A stretch of 64,000 bases of DNA, taken from contig CALSPX010000011.1 in NCBI GenBank assembly GCA_943788345.1, forward strand, positions 282,760-346,759. Direction: 5' to 3'. The notes beneath the pieces were generated by a model. It saw only the letters and a list, made by a program, of their open reading frames with translations, was not told the DNA's origin and made no database searches. Below, in pieces: positions 53,827-63,048 of the stretch. The stretch is from Ascidiaceihabitans sp023955215 (GTDB lineage: Bacteria; Pseudomonadota; Alphaproteobacteria; Rhodobacterales; Rhodobacteraceae). How positions within the stretch are numbered: position 1 is the first letter of the stretch; the number at the start of each line of letters is the position of its first letter. The position numbers and the translations under genes were made by a program.

Positions 53827-54330
53827 TTATCGGTAGGCCGCGCGGAGTTGTTCGATTTTTGCATCGGAAACTTCACCAGGAATGAGCGTCCGCACTGCAC
53901 CGCTTTGATCGACCAACGCCACATAGATTTTTGACATATCTGTAATCCCCATTGATTTGTTAAAGGCCCTAAGGTTGGAGTAGATTGTAATGGTACGCGC
54001 ACGCATAGCCTTTGACGTGATACCGGACCTCATGCCGTTATCGATGACGGATCTAATCAGCGCGGCACCTTGTCCAACGACCGGCAACTCGACCCATGCA
54101 GGGCCGCCTTCGGGCTGTAGGTCTAGTCGGCTGACCCAAGCGTTGATTTGGGGTTGCTGATTTTGTTTGTATGCGACGAACACAATTGTTGGGTCCCCGG
54201 GAAGATCCGCGGGCAATGTAAGAACGCGCCCGTTTAGATCATCCGCGGCGATTTTTGGTAGTATCGTTTCAGCGTAAGCTTGTGTCGATAACATCAGCGT
54301 TAGCAGAATGACTGGGATAATTTGGAACAT
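53827..54330 (-). CDS. Periplasmic hypothetical protein, possibly thioredoxin-fold
   Basis: A 167-residue protein with a signal peptide (IIPVILLTLMLSTQAYA, cut before ETI). The mature part starts LPKIAADDLNGRVLTLPADL and continues DPTIVFVAYKQNQQPQINAW, which resembles the first strand-helix of thioredoxin-like ATP10-type proteins but lacks a CxxC. YVALVDQSGAVRTLIPGEV near the C-terminus fits the same fold. The function is unknown. It is the first core gene after island 2. Confidence 0.6.
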   Translation of the reverse strand: MFQIIPVILLTLMLSTQAYAETILPKIAADDLNGRVLTLPADLPGDPTIVFVAYKQNQQPQINAWVSRLDLQPEGGPAWVELPVVGQGAALIRSVIDNGMRSGITSKAMRARTITIYSNLRAFNKSMGITDMSKIYVALVDQSGAVRTLIPGEVSDAKIEQLRAAYR

Positions 54331-54671
54331 GAAGTGTCCTTTTTAGTGGTTAGTGTTGTTAAGTATTCGTGGCTGGACAGGCGTTGGATCACTTCTGAAT
54401 TCGAGTGTTATTGGGGACGTATATAGGTGGAGGTGCCTTCGACGGATGCCAGTTGCAACTGCAGCGGGGCATAGAGTTAAACCCCCTTATCTGTAGCCTG
54501 GCTTGCCTGATGGTTTTTTTGTGCTTTTAACTGAATGGTACCTCCCTAGAACTAAACTTCAGCGCGAGTTTTCCTATAATTTCCTACTTTTAGCTTGCAG
54601 CACATGAAATTTATTATCGTTTTATTACAGGTGCTTGTTGTCATTTTGGCAATAGGGTAAACCTTTACCTA
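54331..54671. promoter_or_regulatory. Divergent promoter region of the periplasmic protein and lacI genes
   Basis: No gene is seen in these 341 bp. They should contain the promoter of the minus-strand periplasmic protein and that of the lacI-type gene. The only clear element is the palindromic operator at 54656-54669. Confidence 0.45.
54656..54669 (+). promoter_or_regulatory. Candidate LacI-family operator
   Basis: GGTAAACCTTTACC is a 14-bp palindrome (arms GGTAAA/TTTACC) of the size and style used by LacI-family repressors, with CC instead of the usual central CG. Flanking bases extend the symmetry (CAATAGG...CCTATTG). It lies 62 bp before the preferred lacI start, suggesting autoregulation and control of the operon downstream. 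Confidence 0.65.
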
Positions 54672-54731
54672 TTGAATGGTGTCCACCTTACTATTGATAC
54701 TGATCCAACGAATGGGGGGAATCGTTTTAGT

Positions 54732-55748
54732 ATGGCAAAGCTGTCAGACATTGCAGAAGAAGTTGGTGTGTCCAACAAGACTGTGTCTTTGACATTGCGC
54801 GGTATTAAGTGCGCGAGCCCTGAGATTTCCCGTCAAATTCATGCTGTCAGCGACCGCATTGGATATGTTCCAAGTCAAGCTGCGCGCGACATGCGAAAAA
54901 GCCATTCTGACTTCATTGGCCTGCTGGGCAACATGGTTGCAACAACGCCGCACACTGTTGAGCTTATCCGTGGTGCACAAGATGAAGCGCTGGCATGGTC
55001 GCGTCGTCTGTTGATCGGCACTATTGACAAAGACTCGGACGCCGAACGTGAGTTTCTAACCATGTTCAAAGCGCATCGTGTTTCTGGAGTCGTCTATGCG
55101 ACGTTGTCCCGTCAACGCATATCCCACAAGTTTGAGGTTCCGACCGAAAACTTGGTTTTGGCCAATTGCGGTTTTGCGGACGGAAGTGGTCGTTCCATTT
55201 TGCCTGATGACGAGGGTGGTGGACAACTACAAGCAGCGCATTTGGTTGGTTTGGGACATCGCTGTATCGGCGTCATCTCACTTGCTGCCAGCGCCAATGC
55301 GACGAACCTACGTCTTTCTGGGATCCGGTCTGTTTTTACAGAACACGGGATCGAATTGGAAAGTCGGTTTCTGAAAGAGGGCGTTGAAGGCCCTGCAGAG
55401 ACTGAGAACTATATTGCTTTCGAAGTTGCAAAAGAGATGCTGACGGCGCCGGATCGGCCCACAGCAATCATTTGCGGCAATGACCGTATCGCGCTTCTTA
55501 CTTTTTGCGCTGCGGCAGAACTTGGCCTTCAGGTGCCAGGTGATCTTTCGTTGGTTGGCTTTGATGACTTTAAAACCGTGACTGAGGGCCTGCGCCCTGA
55601 GCTCACGACAGTCAAATTGCCATACTACGAAATGGGCCGACTTGCTGTGCAAGCGGTCATTAAAGGGAAGACTGACCAGATATTGGAGCAGGTCGTTCCA
55701 TGCGAATTAGTCGAACGAGGGTCCTGTGGCCCGCCGAAACTAACCTAG
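54732..55748 (+). CDS. LacI-family transcriptional regulator
   Basis: A 338-residue repressor. The N-terminal helix-turn-helix with hinge is MAKLSDIAEEVGVSNKTVSL, followed by a periplasmic-binding-like ligand domain (SDFIGLLGNMV, PTAIICGNDRIAL, LSLVGFDDFKTVTEGLRPEL). The ATG at 54732 is chosen because homologues begin with this helix; the frame is open 20 codons further up, but an upstream ATG would lie almost on the operator. It probably senses the sugar imported by the adjacent ABC system, likely a fructoside. Confidence 0.9.
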   Translation: MAKLSDIAEEVGVSNKTVSLTLRGIKCASPEISRQIHAVSDRIGYVPSQAARDMRKSHSDFIGLLGNMVATTPHTVELIRGAQDEALAWSRRLLIGTIDKDSDAEREFLTMFKAHRVSGVVYATLSRQRISHKFEVPTENLVLANCGFADGSGRSILPDDEGGGQLQAAHLVGLGHRCIGVISLAASANATNLRLSGIRSVFTEHGIELESRFLKEGVEGPAETENYIAFEVAKEMLTAPDRPTAIICGNDRIALLTFCAAAELGLQVPGDLSLVGFDDFKTVTEGLRPELTTVKLPYYEMGRLAVQAVIKGKTDQILEQVVPCELVERGSCGPPKLT

Positions 55749-55787
55749 CATTTTTTATCAACCAAAATCCCAAGGGAGGGAATTTAA

Positions 55788-57071
55788 ATGACTACGAAGA
55801 ACACACTAGCAATTTTGCTAGGCGCTACATTTATGTCTACAGCCAACATGGCTGCTGCCGATATCACAGTATGGCACCACGGTGGCCGTGGCGACGGCGA
55901 GCGCGACTTGATTGCTGCGCAAATCGATGCGTGGAACGCAGCAAACCCAGAAATGCAGGCTTCTTTGGAACTACTTCCAGAAGGTTCATACAACGAGCAA
56001 GTTGCAGCCGCAGCTCTAGCTGGCGACCTGCCAGACCTTCTTGACTTTGATGGCCCTAACTACGCCAATTACGTATGGTCTGGATACCTTTCACCATTGA
56101 ACGAATTGGTTTCTGCAGACGTTATCGCAAACCTTTCACCATCTTTGATTGCTCAAGGTACTTACCCTGTTGACGGCCAGCTTTATTCTTTGGGTCAATT
56201 CGACTCTGGTTTGGGCATCTGGGGCAACAAAGCTATGCTTGAAGAAGCTGGCGTACGTATCCCAACTGGCGTTGCTGATGCATGGTCTGGCGAAGAGTTC
56301 GAAGCAGCACTTGCAGCTTTGCAAAGTCTTGAAAGCGTAACACACGCTTTGGACATCAAAATGAACTACGGCCAAGGCGAATGGTTCTCATACGGCTTCT
56401 CACCAATCGTTCAATCTTTCGGTGGTGACTTCATCAACCGTGAGACATGGCGCGCTGAAGGCACGTTGAACGGCGAAGGCGCTGTTGCAGCAATGAACAT
56501 GGTTCAAGGCTGGTTCAACAATGATTACATCGTTCCAGCATCTGCAGGCGATGACTCATTCTTTGGTCAGAAGAACGCAGCGTTGGCTTTGGTTGGTCAC
56601 TGGATGTGGGGCGCTCACAATGAAGCACACGGCGACAACCTTGTTCTTCTTCCAATGCCAAACTTCGGTGGCAAGCAAGTCACTGGCAACGGTTCATGGA
56701 CTTGGGGCATCACTGAAACAGCTGAAGACAAAGCAGCAACTGCAGCTTTGCTTGAGTTCCTTTTGCAAGACGACAACATCGTTGCTTTGACTAACGCAAA
56801 CGGCGCTGTACCAGGTACGTTGACTGCAATGGCTTCAACTGAGAACTTTGCTGAAGGTGGCGCATTGAGCCTCTACACAGAGCAGTTGCAAAACGATATT
56901 GCTATGCCACGCCCTGCGCACCCTGCGTACCCAGTGATCTCTGCGTCTTTCGCACAGGCTTTCGCTGATATCGCATCTGGCGCAGACGTTCAGGAAACAC
57001 TGAACAAAGCAGCAGCAGCAATCGACGAAGACATTGAAGACAACGGCGGCTACGCGCCGTTCGGTCAATAA
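55788..57071 (+). CDS. Sugar ABC transporter substrate-binding protein
   Basis: A 427-residue extracytoplasmic solute-binding protein of family 1. The signal peptide ends near residue 24 (MSTANMAAA before DITVW). Typical features are LPDLLDFDGPNYANYVWSG and ALALVGHWMWGAHNE. A strong ribosome site (GGGAGGG) precedes the ATG. Codon use is biased (many GCA, CCA and AAC), suggesting high expression. It delivers the sugar to the permeases encoded just downstream. Confidence 0.93.
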   Translation: MTTKNTLAILLGATFMSTANMAAADITVWHHGGRGDGERDLIAAQIDAWNAANPEMQASLELLPEGSYNEQVAAAALAGDLPDLLDFDGPNYANYVWSGYLSPLNELVSADVIANLSPSLIAQGTYPVDGQLYSLGQFDSGLGIWGNKAMLEEAGVRIPTGVADAWSGEEFEAALAALQSLESVTHALDIKMNYGQGEWFSYGFSPIVQSFGGDFINRETWRAEGTLNGEGAVAAMNMVQGWFNNDYIVPASAGDDSFFGQKNAALALVGHWMWGAHNEAHGDNLVLLPMPNFGGKQVTGNGSWTWGITETAEDKAATAALLEFLLQDDNIVALTNANGAVPGTLTAMASTENFAEGGALSLYTEQLQNDIAMPRPAHPAYPVISASFAQAFADIASGADVQETLNKAAAAIDEDIEDNGGYAPFGQ

Positions 57072-57100
57072 GTCCACGAATTTAGAAAGAACGAAGTACA

Positions 57101-57991
57101 ATGTCACGACACGCATCAGATCGAAAATGGGCTGCGGTCCTAATGGGGCCAGGAGTTCTTTTAACTCTCTTGTTTATTGTTACCCCCTTTGTTCTTTCTA
57201 TTTTCCTTTCGTTTACCAACCAAAGGTTGGTACCGAATTTGAATATTCCTACGGAATTCATCGGCTTCAGAAACTACGAACGTGTTCTGGGTCGGCCTGA
57301 TTTCTGGAATGCTCTTGGCAACACAGGTTTGTTTGTTGCCCTGATCGTCCCCATTCAGGGGGCGATCGCCTTAGGGGTTGCTATGCTTATCAACTCCAAA
57401 CTACCGATGAGAAACCTTTTCCGCGGCGTCTTTTTCATCCCCACAGTTATGACCATGGTTGTTGTTTCTGTTATCTGGGCTGTTTTGTTCCGCATCGACG
57501 GTTTCTTTAACCAATTTCTTGATCTTCTGTCCTTTGGAATGCTTGGTCCCGTCGATTGGTTGACCAATGAAACGACCGCAATGGGGTCTCTGATCTTACT
57601 ATCTGCTTGGCAAGGTTTTCCTTTCCAAATGGTCATCTACCTTGCTGGTCTTCAGGCAATCAATCCAGAGCTTTATGAAGCTGCGAAGGTTGAAGGGTCT
57701 ACAAGCTGGCAAACGTTCCGCCATGTTACTTTCCCAAGTCTGCGCAATACACACGTCTTTATCGTGATTGCGACAACGATCCTTGGCTTTAAGCTATTTA
57801 CACAGGTCAATCTATTGACGCAGGGCGGACCCCAAGGTGCCACTGAAACAGTCGTTCAATTGATTTATCAGAACGGCTTCCAGCAAGGAAAAGTTGGCTT
57901 CGCCTCTGCCTTGTCCGTGGTCTTCTTCTTGACCGTTTTGCTAATCAGTATCGCTCAGCGCTACATTTTGACGAATGAGGAAACGAAATGA
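57101..57991 (+). CDS. Sugar ABC transporter permease (MalF/UgpA type)
   Basis: A 296-residue membrane protein with six helices. The EAA loop that contacts the ATPase is ELYEAAKVEGSTSWQTFRHV near residue 190. It belongs to the CUT1 permease family and is the first of two permeases. Its stop overlaps the start of the second permease by 4 bp, so they are translationally coupled. Confidence 0.93.
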   Translation: MSRHASDRKWAAVLMGPGVLLTLLFIVTPFVLSIFLSFTNQRLVPNLNIPTEFIGFRNYERVLGRPDFWNALGNTGLFVALIVPIQGAIALGVAMLINSKLPMRNLFRGVFFIPTVMTMVVVSVIWAVLFRIDGFFNQFLDLLSFGMLGPVDWLTNETTAMGSLILLSAWQGFPFQMVIYLAGLQAINPELYEAAKVEGSTSWQTFRHVTFPSLRNTHVFIVIATTILGFKLFTQVNLLTQGGPQGATETVVQLIYQNGFQQGKVGFASALSVVFFLTVLLISIAQRYILTNEETK

Positions 57992-58830
57992 ACAATGGTT
58001 TCGCGTCTGTCGCCCGTCTAACGCTGGCGGTGTTTATTCTGGTTGTCGTTTTGGCACCGATCATGCTGATGTTTGCCACTTCGCTAAAAGGTGATGAGCA
58101 GCAAATTCTAATCGACTTTGGCACATGGCGTGCCTTCTGGGTTTCCCCAGGGGACATCAGCCTTGAAAATTACCGCCAAGTTCTGTCGGATGTTCAAGCG
58201 CCGCTGCTTCGGTTCTTGTTCAACTCAGCCGTCATCACAGTGTCTGTGGTTGTTGTTGGTATCTTTGTGAACTCAGCCGTTGCGTTCTCACTGTCACGTC
58301 TTGAGTTTAAAGGTCGTGGTTTGTTGCTGGCTGTCTTCGTGTCGTTGATCATTATCCCAATGGAGGCGCTTGCTGTCCCATTGCTGCTGATGATGAACCG
58401 CGTAGGTTGGTTGGATACCTATCAGGTACAGATCGTGCCATTTATTGCGCACCCGTTCTCGATCTTCTTGTTCTATCAGTTCTTTACCAAGCTTCCTCGT
58501 GACCTTGATGACGCTGCATATGTTGAAGGTGCATCACCTTGGCAAGTTTACTGGGGCTTGGCATTGCCATTGTCGTTACCGGTTATTGCAACAGTTGCGA
58601 TCCTTCAAAGCCTTGAGATTTGGAACTCTTACCTGTGGCCACTGATGGTAACCCGTGGTGTTGAAGCACGCCCAGTTTCCTTAGCTTTGGCACAGTTCTT
58701 TGGCACACCGCCCCCAATCTGGGGTGATGTTATGGCCTTCTCTGTACTGATGTCTTTGCCCGTCCTTTTGGTCTATCTGGGGTTCCAGCGCTGGTTCATT
58801 CAATCCGCAGTTAACGCTGCAATTAAATAA
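57988..58830 (+). CDS. Sugar ABC transporter permease (MalG/UgpE type)
   Basis: A 280-residue inner-membrane permease with six helices. Its EAA loop is DLDDAAYVEGASPWQVYWGL near residue 173. It pairs with the preceding permease to form the channel of a CUT1 importer. The GH32-like gene starts 10 bp after its stop. Confidence 0.93.
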   Translation: MNNGFASVARLTLAVFILVVVLAPIMLMFATSLKGDEQQILIDFGTWRAFWVSPGDISLENYRQVLSDVQAPLLRFLFNSAVITVSVVVVGIFVNSAVAFSLSRLEFKGRGLLLAVFVSLIIIPMEALAVPLLLMMNRVGWLDTYQVQIVPFIAHPFSIFLFYQFFTKLPRDLDDAAYVEGASPWQVYWGLALPLSLPVIATVAILQSLEIWNSYLWPLMVTRGVEARPVSLALAQFFGTPPPIWGDVMAFSVLMSLPVLLVYLGFQRWFIQSAVNAAIK

Positions 58831-58840
58831 GGGTTAGGCT

Positions 58841-59839
58841 ATGCCGTTTTCATTACCTGACCTTTGGGTTTGGGACTCTTGGTTTGTTGAGGCAGATGGT
58901 GTTGACCATATGTTTTTCCTCAACGCGCCAAAGTCCGTAGGGGACCCCGATCAGAGGCATTTCTATGCATCAATCGGGCACGCTACATCCAAGGACCTTA
59001 CCAATTGGGATTACCACGGAACTGCTATTGAAGCATCCGCTGGTCCTGCTTGGGATGATCTTGCCACGTGGACAGGGTCTGCCTTCAAGCGACCAGATGG
59101 CAAGTGGATGATGTTCTACACGGCGATCAGTCGTGCAGAACGTGGTCATGTCCAACGCATTGGCGCCGCTTTGTCTGATGATCTGTTTCATTGGGAAAAG
59201 ATGGGCAATGCGCCGTTGGTTGAGGCTGATGCTCAGTATTATCAAAAGCTCGATATGCCCGGTTGTATTGACGAAGCTTGCCGTGATCCGTTTGTATTTC
59301 CTGATCCAGACGGAAACGGCTGGCACATGTATTTCACAGCTTCAGGTCATAACGATGCCACCAACGAAAATGGTGTGATCGGTCACGCCACGTCTGACGA
59401 TCTGGATAACTGGACGGTTCAACCTCCAATTTTCACAGGCGCAATAGCCAGTGAGCTTGAGGTTCCAGAGATCTTTGAGCTCAAAGGCCGCTGGTATTTG
59501 TTGTACTCGACCTGGTCGCGAAATGTTTGCGATAGCTATCGTGCGGCGGCAAATGGTCCGGTGCACTCTGGCACACACTATATGACCAGCGCCAACGGAG
59601 AGCTGGGACCATGGAACCCTGCTGTTGGTAATGGTCTGCTGGTTGACGAAAAAGACCGTATCTATGTTGCGCGCCGCGTGCGTGGGCAATCTACTCCAAA
59701 CGCGCTGATCGCGTTTAACAATGCTGATGATCGTGGTGAGTTTCCAGGAACACTCACTGACCCGATTGAATTTGATGCGCTACCTGATGGGTCTTTGACC
59801 CTAAGCGCCCCTGACACCTTAAAGAATGAGATCTTGTAA
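58841..59839 (+). CDS. GH32-like beta-fructosidase (clan GH-J)
   Basis: A 332-residue five-bladed beta-propeller glycosidase. The N-terminal LPDLWVWDSWF carries the likely nucleophile Asp, CRDPFVFPDPDG is the RDP transition-state motif near residue 148, and ELEVPEIFEL holds the acid/base Glu near 208. There is no signal peptide, so it acts in the cytosol on an imported sucrose-like or fructo-oligosaccharide. It is shorter than classic GH32 and lacks the C-terminal beta-sandwich; GH43 or GH68 relatives are the main alternatives. Its stop overlaps the ATPase start. Confidence 0.82.
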   Translation: MPFSLPDLWVWDSWFVEADGVDHMFFLNAPKSVGDPDQRHFYASIGHATSKDLTNWDYHGTAIEASAGPAWDDLATWTGSAFKRPDGKWMMFYTAISRAERGHVQRIGAALSDDLFHWEKMGNAPLVEADAQYYQKLDMPGCIDEACRDPFVFPDPDGNGWHMYFTASGHNDATNENGVIGHATSDDLDNWTVQPPIFTGAIASELEVPEIFELKGRWYLLYSTWSRNVCDSYRAAANGPVHSGTHYMTSANGELGPWNPAVGNGLLVDEKDRIYVARRVRGQSTPNALIAFNNADDRGEFPGTLTDPIEFDALPDGSLTLSAPDTLKNEIL

Positions 59840-60867
59840 TGGCAAATGTCCGCCTCACAAATTTGAACAAAAACTACGGCTCGGTTGAAGTTCTCAAGAA
59901 CATCGACCTTGAGATCAAAAGCGGCGAATTCTGTGTATTCGTTGGCCCATCTGGTTGTGGTAAATCAACGCTCTTGCGTTCGATCGCGGGTCTGGAAGAC
60001 GTAACATCTGGTGATGTTCACATCGGCGATGATCGCGTAAACGATATGCGTCCAAAAGACCGTGGCATCTCAATGGTGTTTCAATCTTACGCGCTGTTCC
60101 CGCACAAAACTGTGTATGAAAACATCGCATATGGCCTGCGCATCGCAAAAGTTCCGAAGAAAGAACTGGAAGAAAAAGTTGCCGAAGCAGCACGTGCTTT
60201 GAAGCTTGAACCACTGTTGCAGCGTAAGCCAGCAAACCTATCCGGTGGTCAACGTCAGCGTGTTGCGATTGGTCGCTCAATTGTTCGTAACCCACGGGTT
60301 TTCTTGTTTGATGAACCTTTGTCCAATTTGGATGCGGCATTGCGCGTAACCATGCGTACAGAGATTGGCCAATTGCATAGCCGTCTTGATGCAACAATGA
60401 TTTACGTGACACACGACCAAGTCGAAGCGATGACTTTGGCTGACAAGATCGTCGTCTTGCGTGACGGTATTATCGAACAAGTTGGCACTCCGGTTGATCT
60501 ATATGAACGCCCAGACAACACCTTTGTTGCGCAGTTCATCGGCAGCCCAAAAATGAACCTCTTCACCTCCGAAGATTTGACTGAAAAAGGTAAAACATTT
60601 TTGCCAGACGCTGATACTCTTTTGGGTATGCGTCCAGAGCATATGCTGGTCAGCGACAAGAAAAATGGCTTGGTTGCACTAACCCCAACGCATTCTGAAA
60701 ACCTTGGTGAATACTTTCTCGCGTATTTCGAAAGTGCAACGGGCGAAGAAGTTATCGCGAAGCTTTACGAGAAAAGCGTTCCTGACGCAGATGGCAAAGT
60801 TTATCTTGAAACAATTGAAAGCCGCCTGCACCGTTTCAACAAAGAAACCGGTCTACGCGTCGCTTAA
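59839..60867 (+). CDS. Sugar ABC transporter ATP-binding protein (MsmX/UgpC type)
   Basis: A 342-residue ATPase. Walker A is GPSGCGKST near residue 37, the signature is LSGGQRQRVAIG near 134, Walker B is VFLFDEPLSNLD near 155, and the switch His is in YVTHDQVEAM. A C-terminal OB-type regulatory domain starts near 240 (MGLRPEHM-like LGMRPEHMLV). It energises the two permeases. It is the last gene of the operon and is followed by a hairpin terminator. Confidence 0.95.
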   Translation: MANVRLTNLNKNYGSVEVLKNIDLEIKSGEFCVFVGPSGCGKSTLLRSIAGLEDVTSGDVHIGDDRVNDMRPKDRGISMVFQSYALFPHKTVYENIAYGLRIAKVPKKELEEKVAEAARALKLEPLLQRKPANLSGGQRQRVAIGRSIVRNPRVFLFDEPLSNLDAALRVTMRTEIGQLHSRLDATMIYVTHDQVEAMTLADKIVVLRDGIIEQVGTPVDLYERPDNTFVAQFIGSPKMNLFTSEDLTEKGKTFLPDADTLLGMRPEHMLVSDKKNGLVALTPTHSENLGEYFLAYFESATGEEVIAKLYEKSVPDADGKVYLETIESRLHRFNKETGLRVA

Positions 60868-60875
60868 ACAATATT

Positions 60876-60905
60876 TTGGGTCGCAGTTCTTAAGCTGCGA
60901 CCCAA
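60876..60905 (+). terminator. Hairpin terminator after the sugar ABC operon
   Basis: TTGGGTCGCAG at 60876-60886 pairs with CTGCGACCCAA at 60895-60905 across an 8-nt loop. The T-rich tail is short (TATTTTAA a few bases on). It also ends the convergent gap before znuB. Confidence 0.8.
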
Positions 60906-60951
60906 CCCTATTTTAATCCACTGAAGGTAAGTCAATTCCTTCTGTTGTGGG

Positions 60952-61749
60952 TTAAGTCTTCCTTACAAACATCCGTAAAATAACATTTGTAGCAAAAAAG
61001 GCTGCGGCCGCGATTGTGATAATCGTTGGCCCCGTTTGAGTGTCCATTTCAAATGACACGCCCAATCCACCTAAGGCTGCCACGCTGCCGATAAGCGCCG
61101 CAATTACGGCCATTGCCTCAGGTGTTTTCGCGAGTGGTCGCGCTGCTGCTGCTGGGATGATCAGCAATGCAGATATCAACAATGCCCCCACAACCTTGAT
61201 CGCAACAGCAACTACAATCGCCAAGGCTATTGTTAAAACGAGCTGTTCGCGTCTCGCATTGATGCCGCTTGCTTGTGCTAAGTCAGGGCTAAGTGTTGAA
61301 GTAAGCAGAGCCTGCCAGCGCCAAGCTATTAGAGCCACGACCGCGAGGCCGCCGCCCCAAATAAGTGCTAAGTCTTGTTTGGAAACAGCTAAGATATCTC
61401 CAACCAAATACGCCATCAGATCAACACGTACGCCGCTCAAAAGCGAGACACTTAAAAGGCCAATAGCCAGCATTGAGTGTGCTAAAACACCCAGCAATGT
61501 ATCTTCGGCCAAGCCGCGTCCTGAAAATGTGCTGACGGCGAGTGCTATGAGGAGTGCGACAGCCAAGACACCGACTATGACGGGACCATCTAACGCGAGC
61601 GCGAGTGCGACCCCAAGAAGTGCGGCGTGCGCTGTGGCATCTCCAAAATAGGCCATGCGACGCCAAACAACGAAGCACCCCAAAGGTGCCGTTGCGAGTG
61701 CAACGCCCAAACCTGCCAAAGCGGCCCTAACCAGGAAGTCATCTAACAT
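60952..61749 (-). CDS. znuB: Zinc ABC transporter permease
   Basis: A 265-residue ABC-3 family permease with seven or eight helices. FVVWRRMAYFGDATAHAALLG near residue 27 is the family signature. With ZnuC and ZnuA it imports zinc across the inner membrane. It starts 11 bp after the znuC stop and is the last gene of the zur-znuC-znuB unit. Confidence 0.94.
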   Translation of the reverse strand: MLDDFLVRAALAGLGVALATAPLGCFVVWRRMAYFGDATAHAALLGVALALALDGPVIVGVLAVALLIALAVSTFSGRGLAEDTLLGVLAHSMLAIGLLSVSLLSGVRVDLMAYLVGDILAVSKQDLALIWGGGLAVVALIAWRWQALLTSTLSPDLAQASGINARREQLVLTIALAIVVAVAIKVVGALLISALLIIPAAAARPLAKTPEAMAVIAALIGSVAALGGLGVSFEMDTQTGPTIITIAAAAFFATNVILRMFVRKT

Positions 61750-61760
61750 TGTGCGGGCCC

Positions 61761-62483
61761 TTAGTGCGAATGATCGTGATGATCATGGGTGTGTTCATGT
61801 CGGTATAGTGCGAGTGCACCTTGGGTGCCGCTGCCAAAGAGGGCGCGATATTCCGGAGCACTTGCTACAATGTCGGGGGCACCCTGACAGCAGATATGCC
61901 CGTTCAGGCACAAGACGCGGTCTGATGCGGCCATAACAACGTGAAGGTCGTGACTAACCATGATGACAGCGCAATTAAGGTCTTGGCGCACCGCCTCGAT
62001 TTGGCGGTAAAACGCGGCTGATCCGGGTTGATCCAACCCTTGGGTCGCTTCATCTAAGATCAAGACGTCTGGTTTGATCAAAAGGGCCCGTGCCAACAGA
62101 ACTCGTTGGAACTGCCCACCCGACAGGTTGGCCATCTGCGCATCGGCGTGATCTGCGACGCCTGCTGTTTGTAGGGCCGCAATTGCATTCGCTTGTGTCA
62201 CGCGGTTTGGCAAATCTAGGAAACGGCGGACTGTAAGTGGAAGGGCGGCATTAATTTCCAATTTTTGCGGAACATAGCCGATTTTAAGGTCTTTTTTTCG
62301 TGTTATTAAGCCTGTGGAGGGACGCAATGCGCCTATAAGACCACGTAGCAACGTGGACTTCCCTGATCCATTGGGACCGACGATGGTAACGATCTCGCCC
62401 CGTTCAATAGTTAGGTCTACGTTTCTTAAGACGATCTTTCCACCGTGACTAAGCGACATATTTGAGGCTGTAATCAATGACAT
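61761..62483 (-). CDS. znuC: Zinc ABC transporter ATP-binding protein
   Basis: A 240-residue ATPase. Walker A is GPNGSGKSTLLRG near residue 37, the signature is LSGGQFQRVLLA near 120, Walker B is VLILDEATQGLD near 140, and the switch His is MVSHDLHVV. The His-rich C-terminus (HEHTHDHHDHSH) is typical of zinc transport ATPases. Its start overlaps the zur stop by one base. Confidence 0.95.
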   Translation of the reverse strand: MSLITASNMSLSHGGKIVLRNVDLTIERGEIVTIVGPNGSGKSTLLRGLIGALRPSTGLITRKKDLKIGYVPQKLEINAALPLTVRRFLDLPNRVTQANAIAALQTAGVADHADAQMANLSGGQFQRVLLARALLIKPDVLILDEATQGLDQPGSAAFYRQIEAVRQDLNCAVIMVSHDLHVVMAASDRVLCLNGHICCQGAPDIVASAPEYRALFGSGTQGALALYRHEHTHDHHDHSH

Positions 62484-62959
62484 TACGCTGCATCCTGGCA
62501 GTTAGGGCAGAGGCCTTCAGCCTCAACCACAGTCCGTTCAATCACAAAGCCAACGGCTTGTGCCGCTGCATCAAGGCGGGTTTCGACTTGGCTGGCATTG
62601 GCTTCACCAACTGCGCGGCAATTGCGACAGATTAAAAAGGCGGGTGTGTGATCTGACCCCAGATGGCAGCAGGCGATATACGCATTCAATCGTTCGATCT
62701 TGTGCGCGAAACCTGCGGTAACTAAGAAGTCTAAGGCGCGGTATGCCACGGGTGGCTGTGCGCTGTGGCCATCGTCCGCAAGCACAGCAAGTAAATCATA
62801 TGCGCCCATCGCGCGGTGCTCTCGCAGTAAGATTTCTAAGGATCGCCGTCTGACAGGGGTGAACTTCAATCCACGCTGCGCACAATTGTCTTCAGCCAAC
62901 CTGAGAGTCGACGCGATACATGTCGCATGGTCGTGATGTTCAAAGCCAATAGCGTTCAT
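62483..62959 (-). CDS. zur: Zinc uptake regulator (Fur family)
   Basis: A 158-residue Fur-family repressor. The winged helix (GLKFTPVRRRSLEILL, then YDLLAVLADD) is followed by the dimerisation domain with CRNC and C-terminal CPNC structural zinc Cys. AAGGGAG precedes the ATG. It should bind the two operator-like sites between it and znuA when zinc is plentiful, repressing both directions. Confidence 0.93.
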   Translation of the reverse strand: MNAIGFEHHDHATCIASTLRLAEDNCAQRGLKFTPVRRRSLEILLREHRAMGAYDLLAVLADDGHSAQPPVAYRALDFLVTAGFAHKIERLNAYIACCHLGSDHTPAFLICRNCRAVGEANASQVETRLDAAAQAVGFVIERTVVEAEGLCPNCQDAA

Positions 62960-62980
62960 TCGATGCTCCCTTTAGTGCTT

Positions 62981-63029
62981 GATATGTTATAACATTCAGT
63001 CTAGCAAGTGCGCATTGTTATAATATCAC
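62981..63029. promoter_or_regulatory. Two candidate Zur operators between zur and znuA
   Basis: Site 1 (62981-62997) contains the perfect palindrome ATGTTATAACAT. Site 2 (63012-63029) contains TGTTATAATATCAC, a related but less symmetric version. Both match the AT-rich GTTATAaTATAAC style of Zur boxes in proteobacteria. They lie in a 90-bp divergent spacer, one serving each promoter. Confidence 0.8.
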
Positions 63030-63048
63030 ATCGATGGGAGTTGGTAGA

